Source: Collinsella aerofaciens
Lineage (GTDB): Bacteria; Actinomycetota; Coriobacteriia; Coriobacteriales; Coriobacteriaceae
Length of the DNA: 64,000 nt
Assembly (NCBI RefSeq): GCF_902364355.1
Contig: NZ_CABJDK010000004.1
Coordinates: 105,208-169,207 of the forward strand
Direction: 5' to 3'
This document shows positions 62,470 to 64,000 of the stretch, in pieces (the stretch's first letter is position 1; the number at the start of each line of letters is the position of its first letter). The notes beneath the pieces were generated by a model, which saw only the letters and a list, made by a program, of their open reading frames with translations, did not search any database and was not told where the DNA came from. The position numbers and the translations under genes were made by a program.

Positions 62470-63924
62470 CTAGAGCGTCTTGAGGTACTCCCCCAGCCCT
62501 TCCTCCCAGTCGAGCATGTGGAAGCCTGCAGCCTCGAGCTTGGACAGGTCGAGCGCCGAGTGGACCGGGCGCGGGGCGACGGGACCGGCGGCGTTCGCGT
62601 AGTAGTCGGCGGTCGAAACCGGCACGACCCTCTCGCCGTTGCCGTTGGCGGCCTCGAAGACGGCGCGTGCGATGTCCGCCCAGCTCCTCACGGCCCCGGA
62701 GCCGGTGCAGTTATAAGTGCCGTAGGGGGCGTGCGTCCCCAGCACGTGGAAGATGGCCTCGGCCATGTCGCGCGTGAAGGTCAGGCGGCCCAGCTGGTCG
62801 TCCACGACGGTGATCTTGTCCAGTTTGTCGTCCGGGTCGGCGACGCGGTCGGACAGGCACTTCATGGTCTTCACGAAGTTGTGTCCCTCGCCGATGACCC
62901 AGGAGCTGCGCATGATGTAGTGGCGCGGGCACCCCGCGACGGCGATGTCGCCGGCGGCCTTGGTCTGGCCGTAGACGGACAGCGGAGAGAACGGCTCGTC
63001 CTCCGTATGGACCTCGGCGGTGCCGTCGAAGACGTAGTCGCTGGACACGTGGACCAGGGTGATGCCGTACCCGGCGCAGGTGCGTGCGAGAAGGGCGGGC
63101 CCCGTCGCGTTGGCCTTCCAGGCGGTCACGCGGCCCTCAGGGGCCTCCGCCTTATCGACGGCCGTGTAGGCGCCGCAGTTGATCACGGTGCCGTAGAGCG
63201 ACCAGTCGTACTGCGCGTAGGCCGCCGGGTCGGACATGTCGAAGGTGTCGATGTCGCAGAAGTCGAAGTCCTTGGCGACGCCGCGCTCCTCGGCGAGCGC
63301 GCGGACCGCATGACCCAGCTGGCCGTTGCAGCCGGTGACGAGGGTGCGCCTGGGCGCCATGGGGATGACGTCCTTGAGCATCGGGTGGTTTTTGTCCGCC
63401 TCGGAGACGGTGGCCTGATCCAGCGGGATGGGCCACTCGATGGCGAGCTCCGGATCGGCGAGGTTCACGAAGGTGTAGGTCCTCTTCAGCTCGAGGGACC
63501 AGTGGGCGTCCACCAGGTAGGTGTAGGCGGTGCCGTCCTCCAGGGCCTGGAAGGAGTTGCCCACGCCGCGCGGGACGTAGATGGCCTTGCTGGGATCCAG
63601 AACGGTCGTGAACACCTTCCCGTAGGTGGCGCTGCCCTCGCGCAGGTCGACCCAGGCTCCGAAGACCGAGCCGCGGGCCACGGAGATGAACTTGTCCCAG
63701 GGCTCGGCGTGGATGCCGCGGGTGACGCCGCGGCTGTCGTTGTAGGAGATGTTGTTCTGGACGACGCGGAGGTCGGGGATGCCCAGGGCGGTCATCTTGG
63801 CGCGCTGCCAGTTCTCCTTGAACCAGCCGCGCGAGTCGCCGTGGACGGCGAGGTCGACGACCTTCAGGCCCCCGATGCCGGTCTCGGCGACGGAGAGGTC
63901 CTTCTCGAATGCGATGTCTGCCAT
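62470..63924 (-). CDS. rmlC/rmlD: Fused dTDP-4-dehydrorhamnose 3,5-epimerase and reductase (RmlC-RmlD)
   Basis: One 484-residue chain carries the last two steps of dTDP-L-rhamnose synthesis. Residues 1-185 are the RmlC cupin: DSRGWFKENWQRAKM, NNISYNDSRGVTRGIH (active-site His72), GSVFGAWVDLREGSATYGK and YVPRGVGNSFQAL. Residues 192-484 are the RmlD short-chain reductase: LVTGCNGQLGHAVRAL, CGAYTAVDKAE, VHVSSDYVFDG and the YGQTK catalytic motif. The order epimerase then reductase follows the pathway. AGGAGC lies ten bases before the ATG. rmlA and rmlB are not in the window and may lie upstream beyond 64000. Confidence 0.95.
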   Translation of the reverse strand: MADIAFEKDLSVAETGIGGLKVVDLAVHGDSRGWFKENWQRAKMTALGIPDLRVVQNNISYNDSRGVTRGIHAEPWDKFISVARGSVFGAWVDLREGSATYGKVFTTVLDPSKAIYVPRGVGNSFQALEDGTAYTYLVDAHWSLELKRTYTFVNLADPELAIEWPIPLDQATVSEADKNHPMLKDVIPMAPRRTLVTGCNGQLGHAVRALAEERGVAKDFDFCDIDTFDMSDPAAYAQYDWSLYGTVINCGAYTAVDKAEAPEGRVTAWKANATGPALLARTCAGYGITLVHVSSDYVFDGTAEVHTEDEPFSPLSVYGQTKAAGDIAVAGCPRHYIMRSSWVIGEGHNFVKTMKCLSDRVADPDDKLDKITVVDDQLGRLTFTRDMAEAIFHVLGTHAPYGTYNCTGSGAVRSWADIARAVFEAANGNGERVVPVSTADYYANAAGPVAPRPVHSALDLSKLEAAGFHMLDWEEGLGEYLKTL

Positions 63925-64000
63925 GTGGGAAAAGCTCCTATCGAAGAGGTTGGGTAACCGGGGGCGCCCGCGCGGGGACGCAGGATCATCCCCATGCCCT
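63925..64000. other. Right-edge sequence without a recognised gene
   Basis: The last 76 bases hold the rmlC/rmlD ribosome-binding site and a G/C-rich stretch. Nothing else can be supported here. Confidence 0.5.

Noticed and set aside
62518-63957. A 479-codon plus-strand frame opposite rmlC/rmlD
   Set aside because: Val/Gly/Asp-rich shadow of the fused enzyme gene, lacking any motif.

Overview
The window looks like chromosome from a high-G+C, Gram-positive anaerobe of the class Coriobacteriia (Actinomycetota), most like Collinsella. This is inferred from gene content and order, not from an rRNA gene, which the window lacks. Pointers are a pyruvate phosphate dikinase with its DUF299 regulator, a two-subunit glycyl-tRNA synthetase, folate-dependent TrmFO, a complete MreBCD/PBP2/RodA elongation cassette, and many SD-led TTG starts.

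From 1 to about 20.9 kb the minus strand carries a conserved housekeeping block. Read in its own direction it runs rpsP-khpA-rimM-trmD-lepB, glyQ-glyS-PPDK regulator, ppdK, rplS, rnhB, yraN-comM-dprA-trmFO-xerC-like, rpsB-tsf, then pyrH-frr-uppS-cdsA (cdsA runs off the left edge). dinB (21.1-22.3 kb) is the only plus-strand gene there. Next to it sits a REP-associated tyrosine transposase (RAYT) gene framed by two inverted hairpin repeats. A third copy of the repeat lies at 14.35 kb.

From 23.3 to 43.0 kb, still on the minus strand, are rplU-rpmA-obgE-nadD-yqeK-rsfS, a two-gene radical-SAM pair of unknown function, a membrane protein, the cell-elongation operon mreB-mreC-mreD-mrdA-rodA, a TPR membrane protein, a cyclophilin, a zinc-ribbon membrane protein, a P-type cation ATPase, and tRNA-Arg(CCG).

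From 43.3 to 51.8 kb the plus strand carries a compact operon, aroF-tyrA-aroB-aroA-aroC-pheA-aroE/aroK-aroQ. It encodes all seven shikimate steps plus the committed Phe and Tyr branches. A terminator-like hairpin in its leader suggests attenuation.

From 51.9 to 64 kb is an accessory and cell-surface region. It holds an A/T-richer two-gene cassette (a DUF4869-like protein and a P-loop protein with a possible TOPRIM-like C-terminus), UDP-galactopyranose mutase, an AAA ATPase beside tRNA-Arg(UCU), a Wzm/Wzt-type polysaccharide ABC exporter, two GT2 glycosyltransferases, a YfhO-type membrane protein, and a fused RmlC-RmlD enzyme. Together these suggest a galactofuranose- and rhamnose-containing surface polymer with lipid-linked sugar decoration.

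The best candidates for undescribed biology are the RAYT with its hairpin repeat family, whose GGGACRGG loop core recurs in a differently stemmed repeat inside the aro operon, and the two-gene P-loop cassette at 51.9-53.4 kb.
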